DNA of 64,000 bases. Source: Chryseobacterium soldanellicola. GTDB lineage: Bacteria > Bacteroidota > Bacteroidia > Flavobacteriales > Weeksellaceae. Location of the stretch: positions 1 to 64,000 of the forward strand of contig NZ_FNKL01000001.1 of the NCBI RefSeq assembly GCF_900100115.1, in the 5' to 3' direction. Shown here piece after piece: positions 1 through 8,284 of the stretch (position 1 is its first letter; each line of letters starts with the position of its first letter). A model generated the notes under the pieces. It did not search any database, was not told the origin of the DNA, and saw nothing but the letters and a program-made list of their open reading frames with translations. Both the position numbers and the translations under genes were made by a program.

Positions 1-125
1 GTTGCAATTTCTCCCAGTCTTTTAGTTTCCCATTTTTCAATCCCAAATTCAGTAAATCTGAGCTTTGGAATCCCTAAGTCACCTGAATTAGGAAAATTCT
101 TTACACTTTTATTTTCTTCTGTCAT
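1..125 (-). CDS. hsdS: Type I restriction-modification specificity subunit, N-terminal part (cut by window edge)
   Basis: The first 125 bases hold the beginning of a leftward gene whose ATG is at 125-123. The readable 41 residues contain IPKLRFTEFGIEKWETKRLG, the usual opening of an HsdS subunit, where 'PKLRFxxF...W..K+LGE' precedes the first DNA target-recognition domain. HsdS selects the DNA target for a type I restriction-methylation complex with HsdM and HsdR. It starts 58 bases after the hsdM stop in the same direction, so the two are probably co-transcribed. The recognition domains and any hsdR lie outside the window. The assignment rests on a short N-terminus plus the neighbouring methyltransferase. 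Confidence 0.85.
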   Translation of the reverse strand, partial: MTEENKSVKNFPNSGDLGIPKLRFTEFGIEKWETKRLGEIA

Positions 126-183
126 CTTGATAATTTATTTGTTAAAATTCTAAACCTTGAGGATTTTACTAAGTCAAAAAAAA

Positions 184-1752
184 TTAGCTTACTAATCCCA
201 ATTCTTTTAAATAAATTTCAATTTCAGAATCCAGTTGAGAACGCTTAGCTTCAAGTTCCTTAATTTCAGCCATTACCGCCTGAATATCAATTTCCTCTTC
301 TTCCTCAAAAGTGTCAACGTAGCGAGGAATATTTAAGTTGTAATCATTATCTGCGACTTCCTGCAACGTCGCTTTATGACTGAACTTTTCAATAACAGTG
401 CGGTTTTGGTAAGTATCAACAATTTTATTGATATGAGTGTTGAGCAAGACATTTTGGTTTTTCTGCTTTTCAAACTCTTTGCTCGCATCAACAAACAAAA
501 TATCTTCATCCGCTTCACGACATTTTTTAAATATTAAAATACAGGTCGGAATGCTTGTTCCGAAGAAAATATTGGCAGGCAATCCAATTACAGCATCTAA
601 ATAATTCTTCTCTTTAATCAGATATTTTCGGATGACTAGTTCAGCTGCTCCACGGAACAGAACACCATGAGGCATTACGACAGCCATAATTCCGTTTTCA
701 TCCAAATGATGAATCATATGCTGGATAAAAGCAAAATCTGCTTTTGAAGAAGGAGCTAATTTTCCGTATTGTGAAAATCTTTCATCCAATAAAAGAAGTT
801 CATTAGAGCTCCATTTCGCTGAGAAAGGAGGATTGGCAACAATGGCATCGAATGTCTTGTCAAGATGTTGGGGCTTCTCAAGCGTATCTTCCTGACGAAT
901 ATCAAAATTACTGTAATTGACCCCGTGAAGAATCATATTCATTCTTGCTAAGTTGTAAGTAGTACGGTTCATTTCCTGGCCGTAGAAATCGTTTACTTTC
1001 GCTTCTCTCGCTACACGCAAAAGTAAAGATCCGCTTCCGCACGTGGGATCATATACGGACTTTAATTGAGATTTTCGGCTGGTTACAATTCTCGCCAAAA
1101 TAGTAGAAACCTGTTGCGGCGTATAGAATTCTCCGGCTTTTTTTCCTGCTCCACTGGCAAACTGTGCAATCAGATATTCATAGGCATCTCCCAGAACATC
1201 AGCATTGGTATCTGATAAATTGAAATCAATATCATCCAGATGGTACAGAACTTTTGAGATCAATGTATTTTTTTCATCTTCTGTTCGTCCTAGTTTGGAA
1301 GAAGTAAGATCCAGATCGTCAAAAAGACCTTCGAAATCATCTTCACTGTTTGTTCCTAATGTAGATTGCTCAATATTATTAAGGATTTTTGTAAGTTCAG
1401 CTAAGATAAAATTGGATTTACCTTCCTGTTTCTGATGTCCTTTTTTAGCAATATTACTGAAAAGTTCCGAAGGTTTCAGGAAATATCCTAAATCTTCAAC
1501 AACTTCCTCATAAATGGCTTCTACAATTTCTTTTCCTTCTTCAGTATTTTCATCAACATCATTGTAATCAACATCTTCCCCTGAATCTAATAAAATTTTG
1601 TTAGCCGTAAAATGTATTTTCTCTGAAAGGTATTTATAGAAAATAAATCCTAGGATATAATCACGGAATTCATCCGCATCCATTTTACCACGTAAAGTAT
1701 TTGCTATATTCCAAAGTTGCTGTTGCAACTGACGTTTCTGTTCTTCTGACAT
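184..1752 (-). CDS. hsdM: Type I restriction-modification DNA methyltransferase (N6-adenine), HsdM
   Basis: A 522-residue methyltransferase subunit that transfers a methyl group from S-adenosylmethionine to adenine in the site chosen by HsdS. An N-terminal helical HsdM domain (about residues 8-160) is followed by the N6_Mtase domain. The family signature AGEFYTP is at 206-212, the SAM-binding DPTCGSGSLLL at 235-245 and catalytic NPPF at 307-310. The C-terminal 40 residues are charged and helical and probably contact HsdS. Length is normal for HsdM. hsdS follows after 58 bases. A -7 box matching the Bacteroidetes consensus lies about 25 bases before the ATG. Confidence 0.96.
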   Translation of the reverse strand: MSEEQKRQLQQQLWNIANTLRGKMDADEFRDYILGFIFYKYLSEKIHFTANKILLDSGEDVDYNDVDENTEEGKEIVEAIYEEVVEDLGYFLKPSELFSNIAKKGHQKQEGKSNFILAELTKILNNIEQSTLGTNSEDDFEGLFDDLDLTSSKLGRTEDEKNTLISKVLYHLDDIDFNLSDTNADVLGDAYEYLIAQFASGAGKKAGEFYTPQQVSTILARIVTSRKSQLKSVYDPTCGSGSLLLRVAREAKVNDFYGQEMNRTTYNLARMNMILHGVNYSNFDIRQEDTLEKPQHLDKTFDAIVANPPFSAKWSSNELLLLDERFSQYGKLAPSSKADFAFIQHMIHHLDENGIMAVVMPHGVLFRGAAELVIRKYLIKEKNYLDAVIGLPANIFFGTSIPTCILIFKKCREADEDILFVDASKEFEKQKNQNVLLNTHINKIVDTYQNRTVIEKFSHKATLQEVADNDYNLNIPRYVDTFEEEEEIDIQAVMAEIKELEAKRSQLDSEIEIYLKELGLVS

Positions 1753-1776
1753 TTAATTATCCTTAAGGTTAATTCC

Positions 1777-1784
1777 CAAAGATA
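1777..1784 (-). promoter_or_regulatory. Possible -7 element for hsdM
   Basis: Reads TATCTTTG on the minus strand, matching the TAnnTTTG element of Bacteroidetes primary sigma factors, 25 bases before the hsdM ATG. I see no TTTG at the expected -33 distance, so this is a half-promoter and only suggestive. Confidence 0.35.
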
Positions 1785-2013
1785 AAAAATGTTAAATGTA
1801 TAGACCCTAAAAATAGCTGTAAATATTAAATTAAATGTTAGAAAACTAATAAAGATTATTTTTTTCTTATTTGTTTAGCGACAGGCTCCAATTCCCAGCA
1901 AAATCCAATATAAAAACCGACTTAAATCTAAACTGCTTGGGACCGATATTTACACACGAAGGCTCATCCTTATTTTTCAAGATCACAATGACAGGGTGGA
2001 AATACTATTAACA

Positions 2014-2050
2014 CAAAAAAAACGCTGTAAATATCAATGTTTACAGCGTT
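2014..2050 (-). terminator. Terminator of tRNA-Ser(UGA) copy 1
   Basis: A perfect 11-bp stem (AACGCTGTAAA at 2021-2031 with TTTACAGCGTT at 2040-2050) and an 8-base loop. Read on the minus strand it is followed by seven U residues, and it starts about 25 bases after the tRNA end. It fits an intrinsic terminator. Confidence 0.85.
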
Positions 2051-2073
2051 TTAGCTTATTTTGGTTTCCCAAC

Positions 2074-2161
2074 TGGCGGAGAGTGAGGGATTCGAACCCC
2101 CGGACCTGTTACAGTCAACAGTTTTCAAGACTGCCGCAATCGACCACTCTGCCAACTCTCC
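2074..2161 (-). tRNA. tRNA-Ser (anticodon UGA), copy 1, CCA encoded
   Basis: On the minus strand the gene runs from GGAGAGTTGGC at 2161 to ACTCTCCG at 2077, followed by a templated CCA at 2076-2074. The 7-bp acceptor stem GGAGAGT/ACTCTCC pairs fully. The anticodon loop is CTTGAAA (anticodon TGA), there is a long class-II variable arm as in serine tRNAs, and the T-loop is GGTTCGAATCC. It reads UCN serine codons. An inverted, near-identical copy lies at 34796-34880. Confidence 0.97.
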
Positions 2162-2206
2162 TGAGCTCGACGTTGCCGTCGTTTTCAGTGGTGCAAATAT
2201 AGAAAG
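2077..2206 (-). repeat. 130-bp inverted duplicate (tRNA-Ser plus leader and -7 box), copy 1
   Basis: The 130 bases from the -7 region to the tRNA discriminator base match 34751-34880 in opposite orientation. I see three mismatches: two in the leader and one in the variable arm. The pair could support inversion of the 32.6 kb between the copies by homologous recombination (inference). Confidence 0.9.
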
Positions 2207-2225
2207 TTTTTTGTTTCCGGCAAAA
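2194..2225 (-). promoter_or_regulatory. Bacteroidetes-type promoter of tRNA-Ser copy 1
   Basis: On the minus strand TTTTG (2225-2221) is followed by a 19-base spacer and TATATTTG (2201-2194). This is the -33/-7 architecture of the Bacteroidetes primary sigma factor. The same two boxes with the same spacing precede tRNA-Ser copy 2. Confidence 0.85.
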
Positions 2226-2266
2226 TGTTTTTTTACCTAGCTTAATTTTTTTAAATTTTATTAGAT

Positions 2267-3994
2267 TTAAATTTCTTCAATAACTTCTTCTTCATAAACT
2301 ACAGGATCAACAATTTCCTGATAATGTTCCCATTCTGCCTCAAGCTGTTTATTGTTTTTCATCTCTTCTTCAAGTTTTAAAGTTTCACGATACTGTCTTG
2401 CTTCTGCTATCATTGTCCATTTGCATTCTATTTCCATTGATTCCATATAATTTTTAACATCATTTATTTTTAATCTGAAAAATTCTTTTCTAGGATTAAT
2501 TTTATTAAGCTGATTCTTTAAAAACCTTTTATGAAGTTGTCTTTCCAAGGCAGGAGCATCGGCAGAATAAATCATTGCATGTACGTCAAATTCAAACGGA
2601 ACACTCGCATCTCCTAACTCACGAACACGATCTAAGGGCTCCAAACGTCTTGTCATGCCAATTTTATAAACATCTTCACCGAATGATCCTATATTTGAAA
2701 TGACATAGACATTACCGGTTCTGGTTTGCTGTGCCATAGAAATTGCACGTTGATTTTTTTCTTCTGCCTGTTCAAGTTTCCCTTGTAATTCTTCCAATTT
2801 TTGTTGGAAAATCAATTTTTGTTCTTCAGTTGCTCTTGCAACCTGGGATTCTGCCTTTTCAATTAGCTTTTTTAAAGTTTGTTCCTCTTTTTCGGCTTCC
2901 TTGATAGCTCTTTCAAATTCTCTTCGAGCCTTTTCTTCTTCTCTAATCTGTTCTCTGATTTGCCTTTGCTCTTCCTGTTCTTGTGATCTTAATTCTTGTG
3001 CTACAACTGCCCATTTCAGTTCTTCTAATCTTGCATTATGATACACTTCAGAAATTCTTGCATTTCTAAATGCTTTTCCATTAAAATTCACCAATTGAAA
3101 AGCGTCTTCCATTTTCTGCTTTAAAATTCCATAATTATCTTTCTTAACGGTAGATAAAATAGAATCTACTTTGCCATTATAGGCGTCAATGACGAAATCA
3201 ACAGCGGTAACTCTTCTCTGCTCATCCATATATTCACAAATTCCTGCCTGCCTGTTAACAATCATTATTTTATTATTCTGACGAAGCTTTTTAAGATTTT
3301 CTCCAGCTTCTTTATGACTGAAATCTTCCGCAAGACTGTCCAGCAAGGTATAACTTGGTATTAAATATTCATTACCATATCCTTTGATAACATTTTTCAT
3401 AGCCTTAATTCTTTCTGCAATCTCATCAGCCTCTCTTAAGCTTCTATAAGCGTCCCCTCCTATTGTTTCGGCTTTATTTTCTGCGTTTTCTAGGATTCTT
3501 CTTGACTCGTTTAAGGCATTCTCATAAAGCAATTCTATTTCTCTCTGTTTCTTTTCGACAAATTCTTTTATATTTTTTCGGGATTCTCTTGCATTTTCCT
3601 GTGCATTGATCAGTTCTTGGTTAGCTTTTTCTCTTAATTTCAGACCGTCTCTTTCAGCCTTTTTCAAAAGATATTCGCATTCTATCTGCACATTAAGAAT
3701 ATCCTGGTATTTGCTTAATGCATCATTGTGATTTTTTAATTGGAGTATTTTATCGTCTGAGGTTCTTTTATCGATTTGAAGATTAGACAATTCACTTCTC
3801 AATTTTTGAATTTTATCGTTTAAAGATTTTTTATCAGACTGATAATTAAGTAATTCAGATTTTAATTGATTGATTTCTTGATTTAAACTGATGATCTGGG
3901 CATTTTTTTGAGCCAGCTCTTTTTTGATTTTGTTTAATTTAATAAAAGCATAAAGCGTCAAACAAATCAATAAAATAATTAATAAAGATTGCAT
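2267..3994 (-). CDS. Membrane-anchored coiled-coil protein with DUF4041 and C-terminal GIY-YIG (T5orf172) domain
   Basis: The frame is open from 4072 (601 residues), but I place the start at the internal ATG at 3994 (575 residues). It directly precedes a hydrophobic segment (LLIILLICLTLYAFI) that would otherwise be buried behind an atypical leader. After this anchor come long charged coiled coils, a DUF4041-like region (residues about 190-320, YGNEYLIPSYTLLDSLAEDF onward), more coiled coil, and near the C-terminus GNVYVISN...VYKIGMTRR...R. The last part has the GIY-YIG-like pattern of the T5orf172/Mug113 family. Such proteins occur in phages and near restriction or defence genes; no function is established. 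Its stop lies about 40 bases upstream of the tRNA-Ser promoter. Confidence 0.82.
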   Translation of the reverse strand: MQSLLIILLICLTLYAFIKLNKIKKELAQKNAQIISLNQEINQLKSELLNYQSDKKSLNDKIQKLRSELSNLQIDKRTSDDKILQLKNHNDALSKYQDILNVQIECEYLLKKAERDGLKLREKANQELINAQENARESRKNIKEFVEKKQREIELLYENALNESRRILENAENKAETIGGDAYRSLREADEIAERIKAMKNVIKGYGNEYLIPSYTLLDSLAEDFSHKEAGENLKKLRQNNKIMIVNRQAGICEYMDEQRRVTAVDFVIDAYNGKVDSILSTVKKDNYGILKQKMEDAFQLVNFNGKAFRNARISEVYHNARLEELKWAVVAQELRSQEQEEQRQIREQIREEEKARREFERAIKEAEKEEQTLKKLIEKAESQVARATEEQKLIFQQKLEELQGKLEQAEEKNQRAISMAQQTRTGNVYVISNIGSFGEDVYKIGMTRRLEPLDRVRELGDASVPFEFDVHAMIYSADAPALERQLHKRFLKNQLNKINPRKEFFRLKINDVKNYMESMEIECKWTMIAEARQYRETLKLEEEMKNNKQLEAEWEHYQEIVDPVVYEEEVIEEI

Positions 3995-4204
3995 GGTATG
4001 TTTTAAATTAGTTTTAAAGTTAAAGTACACAATATTATTTAAAAGCATACATATTTCTTTATGGGAAACCATAATTATAATAAATATTTATTTTCCACTA
4101 ATCAATTCTTGTTAATAATTCCTTAAAGCAATCGTAACCTTCACTTCAAGTAATTTTCTTCTTAAGCCTTTAATTTTGTTCGAATTTAAATCTAAGAAAA
4201 GAAA

Positions 4205-7015
4205 GTGAAGAAAATTTTTACATCCGTTTTGCTTTGTGCATCAATTTATTTTTATGCTCAATCAGGTACCGTTTCAGGAAATATCAATGATGATTCTAAA
4301 ATTGCATTGCCCGGAGCGAAAATTTCTCTGGCACCGGGAAATATTTATACAACTTCTGATGAACACGGAAATTTTGTTTTCCTCAATGTTCCTGCTGGAA
4401 GTTACACCATGAAAATAGATTATTTAGGTTATGGAACCCATGAATATGCCGTTTCTGTAGAACCTGATAAAAACACCAGGCAAAATATCGTTTTTGCAAG
4501 AAAAGAAACAACCATTGAAGAAGTTGTGGTTGCAGGAGCAACGCTCAGAAATCAGGCAAGAGCTTTAAATAAACAAAAGAATAACGCGAATATTACCAAC
4601 GTCATTTCATCCGATCAGATCGGGCGTTTTCCGGATGCCAATATCGGCGATGCCTTGAAGCGCGTTCCCGGAATTACCATTCAAAATGATCAGGGTGAAG
4701 CGAGAAATTTAATCATTCGTGGTCTTGCTCCAAACTTAAATTCTGTAACATTGAACGGCGACAGAATTCCATCCGCTGAGGGTGATAACCGTAATGTTCA
4801 GATGGACTTGATTCCTTCCGATATGATCTCTACGATTGAGGTAAACAAAACGTTGACACCCGATATGGATGCTGATGCCATCGGAGGTTCCGTGAATTTG
4901 ATTACAAGAGCTTCCCCGAACGGACAAAGAATTTCTGCTACTTTGGCAGGAGGTTACAGTCCGATCCGTGAAAAAGGAAATTATACAGCAGGATTGGTCT
5001 ATGGAGACCGTTTTTTAAACAAAAAATTGGGTGCTGTATTCAGTTTTTCATATAACAACAACAATTTTGGTTCGGATAATATCGAGCCGACATGGGAAAT
5101 TGCCGATGATGCCGCAAAAACTGCTTACATCAGCAAAATGGGAATCCGTTATTACAACGAGCACCGTATCAGACATAGTTTTGACTTGAATTTGGATTAT
5201 GAATTTAATTCTAAAAACAAAATCTACGCTTCTGCAATGTACAATTTCAGAAATGATAAGGAAAACCGCTATGCTTTAGGTTACAAAATAAAGCCCGTTT
5301 ACAGTGATGATGAAAGCGAAATTACAGGTTGGGAAGGCAACATCACAAGACAGAACAAAGGGGGAGATTTCAACAACGACAATACCCGTCTTGAAAGACA
5401 AAAAGTGCAGAATTATGCTTTAAGAGGTGAACATCTTCTGGGAACTAAAATTGATTTGGACTGGTCAATGAACTACGCAACAGCGAGCGAAAAAAAGCCT
5501 CACGAGCGTTACATCGAATTTGAAAATGAAGATCTTGCTTTTTCTTCCAATTTCAGCGATCCGAGAAGACCGATGATTACGCCGCTTACACCTGATAATC
5601 TTGGAAATTATGAATTAAGTGATCTTTCTGATGCGAATAGTTTTACTCAGGAAAAGGAATTTGGAGCTAAAGTTAATCTGCGTTTCCCGTTTTCTGTAAT
5701 TGATGATCAAAAAGGGAGAATCCGTGTGGGAGCGCGTTTGCGTCTGAAGGAAAAAGAAAGAGAAAATGATTATTTTGCTTTTGAACCGATCAATGACATG
5801 GGAAGCTTGCTTTCTGTTCCGACGACTTATTTTGACGGACACAACTTCCAGCCGGGAAATTATGTCCCTGGAACCTTTGCAGCAGCTCCGTTTTTGGGTG
5901 GATTAGATTTATTTAATCCAAATTTATTTAATTCAGAATCAAAACCTGAAGAATTTCTTTCCGGAAATTACAAGGCAAAAGAAAATATTTACGCAGGATA
6001 TATCCGTTGGGATCAGGATTTTAGTGACAAATTTTCAATGATCGTCGGAGCCCGTATCGAAAGCACAAAAATCGATTACACAGGAAATTACGTGATGGAT
6101 GAGGAAGATTTGGTAGGAAAAATCAACAATACCAATACGTACACGAATATTCTTCCGAATTTGTCTTTTAAATATGTTCCCGTTCAGAATTTGGTGCTTC
6201 GTGCAGCATTTACAACCGCTTTGGCGCGTCCGAATTATTACGCTTTGGTTCCTTATTTAAATGTAATTTCTGGTGATGAAGCCGTTTCTGCAGGAAATCC
6301 GAATCTGAAGGCAACATACGCTTACAATTTCGATTTTATGGCAGAAAAATATTTTAAATCTGTCGGAATCCTTTCCGGAGGTGTATTTTACAAGAATTTA
6401 AAGGATTTTATATACACATATTCAAGAAGAAATTATTCTGCAAATGATTTTGCCAATGACTTTGCAGGACAAAACAACCCGATTCCTGCGGGAGAAAATA
6501 ACTGGACCTTCACTCAACAAAGAAATGGAGATAATGTAGATATTTACGGTTTTGAAGTTGCTTTACAAAGACAATTAGACTTCATTCCGGGAGCGTTTTG
6601 GAAAGGTTTGGGAGTATATATAAATTACACTTACACGCATTCAAAAGCCAAAGGTATCACCAATGAAGACGGTGTTGAAAGAACCGATGTCGGACTTCCG
6701 GGAACGGCCCCAAATATGTTTAACGGATCGCTTTCCTGGGAAAATAAGCGTTTTTCGGCAAGAGTTTCCATGAATTATGCTTCTCATTATATTGATGAAT
6801 TGGGCGGAAATGCTTTTGAAGACCGTTATTACGATAATCAATTATTCCTTGATGCCAATGCTTCTTATAAAATTACAAGTCAGTTGAGAATTTTTGCTGA
6901 AGCGAATAATTTAACGAATCAGCCGTTGAGATATTATCAGGGAATTTCGGACAGAACTGCGCAGGTTGAATACTACAGGCCGAAATTTAACCTGGGTGTG
7001 AAGTTTGATTTTTAA
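4205..7015 (+). CDS. TonB-dependent outer-membrane receptor, probably for phytate or its products
   Basis: A 936-residue receptor that would import a ligand across the outer membrane using TonB energy. It starts at a GTG (4205) and opens with a Sec signal (MKKIFTSVLLCASIYFYA). Next come a CarboxypepD_reg-like domain (about 22-108), a plug domain (about 125-235, with NIGDALKRVPGI and LIIRGL) and a 22-strand-type barrel ending in a terminal Phe (KFDF). The beta-propeller phytase begins 33 bases downstream, so substrate capture and dephosphorylation are probably coupled. Ligand identity is inferred from that neighbour only. A possible -7 box TAATTTTG lies at 4171-4178. Confidence 0.9.
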   Translation: MKKIFTSVLLCASIYFYAQSGTVSGNINDDSKIALPGAKISLAPGNIYTTSDEHGNFVFLNVPAGSYTMKIDYLGYGTHEYAVSVEPDKNTRQNIVFARKETTIEEVVVAGATLRNQARALNKQKNNANITNVISSDQIGRFPDANIGDALKRVPGITIQNDQGEARNLIIRGLAPNLNSVTLNGDRIPSAEGDNRNVQMDLIPSDMISTIEVNKTLTPDMDADAIGGSVNLITRASPNGQRISATLAGGYSPIREKGNYTAGLVYGDRFLNKKLGAVFSFSYNNNNFGSDNIEPTWEIADDAAKTAYISKMGIRYYNEHRIRHSFDLNLDYEFNSKNKIYASAMYNFRNDKENRYALGYKIKPVYSDDESEITGWEGNITRQNKGGDFNNDNTRLERQKVQNYALRGEHLLGTKIDLDWSMNYATASEKKPHERYIEFENEDLAFSSNFSDPRRPMITPLTPDNLGNYELSDLSDANSFTQEKEFGAKVNLRFPFSVIDDQKGRIRVGARLRLKEKERENDYFAFEPINDMGSLLSVPTTYFDGHNFQPGNYVPGTFAAAPFLGGLDLFNPNLFNSESKPEEFLSGNYKAKENIYAGYIRWDQDFSDKFSMIVGARIESTKIDYTGNYVMDEEDLVGKINNTNTYTNILPNLSFKYVPVQNLVLRAAFTTALARPNYYALVPYLNVISGDEAVSAGNPNLKATYAYNFDFMAEKYFKSVGILSGGVFYKNLKDFIYTYSRRNYSANDFANDFAGQNNPIPAGENNWTFTQQRNGDNVDIYGFEVALQRQLDFIPGAFWKGLGVYINYTYTHSKAKGITNEDGVERTDVGLPGTAPNMFNGSLSWENKRFSARVSMNYASHYIDELGGNAFEDRYYDNQLFLDANASYKITSQLRIFAEANNLTNQPLRYYQGISDRTAQVEYYRPKFNLGVKFDF

Positions 7016-7048
7016 TTAAACTTAAAGAAAAATATATCCATTATTTAA

Positions 7049-8074
7049 ATGAAAAAAATAAAGTATATCATAGCTCTTTCCATTTTGCCGTTTGTGGTAA
7101 ATTGTGTCGGGCAACACCAATTAGGAAAAAAATTACAGCCGACTGCAATTACAGAACCGGTTTTGCATGATACCGACGATCCCGCCATCTGGATCAATCC
7201 TCAGGATGCTTCCAAAAGCATCATCATCGGAACAGATAAAGATACGGATGGCGGTTTGTATGCTTTCGATTTGGACGGAAAAATCATTAATAAAGTTTTA
7301 GGGTTAAAACGCCCGAATAATGTTGATCTGGAATATGGATTTAATTTAAACGGAAAGAAAATCGACTTTGCAGCTGTGACTGAAAGGGAAACCAACAAGA
7401 TAAAATTATATTCGCTTCCCGATTTAAAAGAAGTGGGAGAATTTACCGTTTTTGATGGCGAAACTGAGCGCGGACCGATGGGAATTTCAATCTATAAAAA
7501 TCCGCAAACAGAAGAAATTTTCGTGATTGCAGGAAGAAAATCCGGACCGAGTGACGGCTATCTCTGGCAGTATAAATTATCTGAAAAAGATGGAAAAATT
7601 ACTGGTAAAGTTGTCCGTAAATTCGGAAAATACAGTGGTTTGAAAGAAATTGAAAGCATTGCTGTAGATGATGAAATGGGCTATATTTATTATTCTGATG
7701 AAATGTTTGGTGTCCATCAATATTATGCAGATCCGGCAAAAGGAAATGAAGAGCTTTCAGTTTTCGGAAAAGGCGAATTTAAATCTGATGTGGAAGGTAT
7801 TTCCATCTACCCTACGTCTGTAAACACCGGATATATCTTTGTTTCCAATCAGCAGAAAGATACCTTTAATGTGTATTTAAGAGAAAATCCGGCAAAAGGA
7901 AAAATTGCTGAAATTCCTGTTTCCACAAAGGAAAGTGACGGCTCGGAAGTCACCAACGCTAATCTCGGACCAAAATTTCCCAAAGGAATATTTGTAGCCA
8001 TGAGCAACGGCAGGGTTTTCCATATCTATGATTGGCGGGCAGTTGAAGAAAAAATTAAAGCAAATATGAAATAA
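7049..8074 (+). CDS. Beta-propeller 3-phytase, lipoprotein
   Basis: A 341-residue phytase that removes phosphates from myo-inositol hexakisphosphate in a Ca2+-dependent way. The PF02333-type signatures are DDPAIWINP (about 44-52), DTDGGLYAFDLDGK (about 66-79), RPNNVDLEYGF (about 91-101) and ESIAVDDEMG with YYSDE (about 200-220). Together they form the acidic Ca2+/phosphate channel of the six-bladed propeller. The N-terminus has a signal peptide ending in VVNC at residues 16-19, a slightly atypical lipobox (Asn at -1), so it is probably anchored at the cell surface or periplasm. It is the second gene of a two-gene unit with the TonB receptor. Confidence 0.92.
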   Translation: MKKIKYIIALSILPFVVNCVGQHQLGKKLQPTAITEPVLHDTDDPAIWINPQDASKSIIIGTDKDTDGGLYAFDLDGKIINKVLGLKRPNNVDLEYGFNLNGKKIDFAAVTERETNKIKLYSLPDLKEVGEFTVFDGETERGPMGISIYKNPQTEEIFVIAGRKSGPSDGYLWQYKLSEKDGKITGKVVRKFGKYSGLKEIESIAVDDEMGYIYYSDEMFGVHQYYADPAKGNEELSVFGKGEFKSDVEGISIYPTSVNTGYIFVSNQQKDTFNVYLRENPAKGKIAEIPVSTKESDGSEVTNANLGPKFPKGIFVAMSNGRVFHIYDWRAVEEKIKANMK

Positions 8075-8081
8075 CAAAAAT

Positions 8082-8110
8082 ACAGGATGCCTACACGTCC
8101 TGTTTTTTTA
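8082..8110 (+). terminator. Terminator after the phytase gene
   Basis: Stem ACAGGATG (8082-8089) with CGTCCTGT (8096-8103), one wobble pair, followed by a run of seven T. It begins 8 bases after the phytase stop codon. Confidence 0.85.
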
Positions 8111-8284
8111 TCTTTAAAATTTTCGTTAAAAAGTAAAAAAAGGGGTAATTCATTTCATATAATTAAAAAATGATAACAGTAAAAATTGTTCAGCAATAGC
8201 AGCTCTAGTTAAAATATAATTCATTACTAAAAGAATTTTATTTATTTTTATTAAAGGTTTTGCATATACTGCCTCAACACATTT

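Larger units (their letters stand above)
1753..2073. other. Intergenic region between hsdM and tRNA-Ser
   Basis: About 320 bases with no supported gene. It holds the possible hsdM -7 element at its left end and the rho-independent terminator of the leftward tRNA-Ser at its right end. Nothing else is recognisable in the AT-rich stretch between. Confidence 0.6.
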
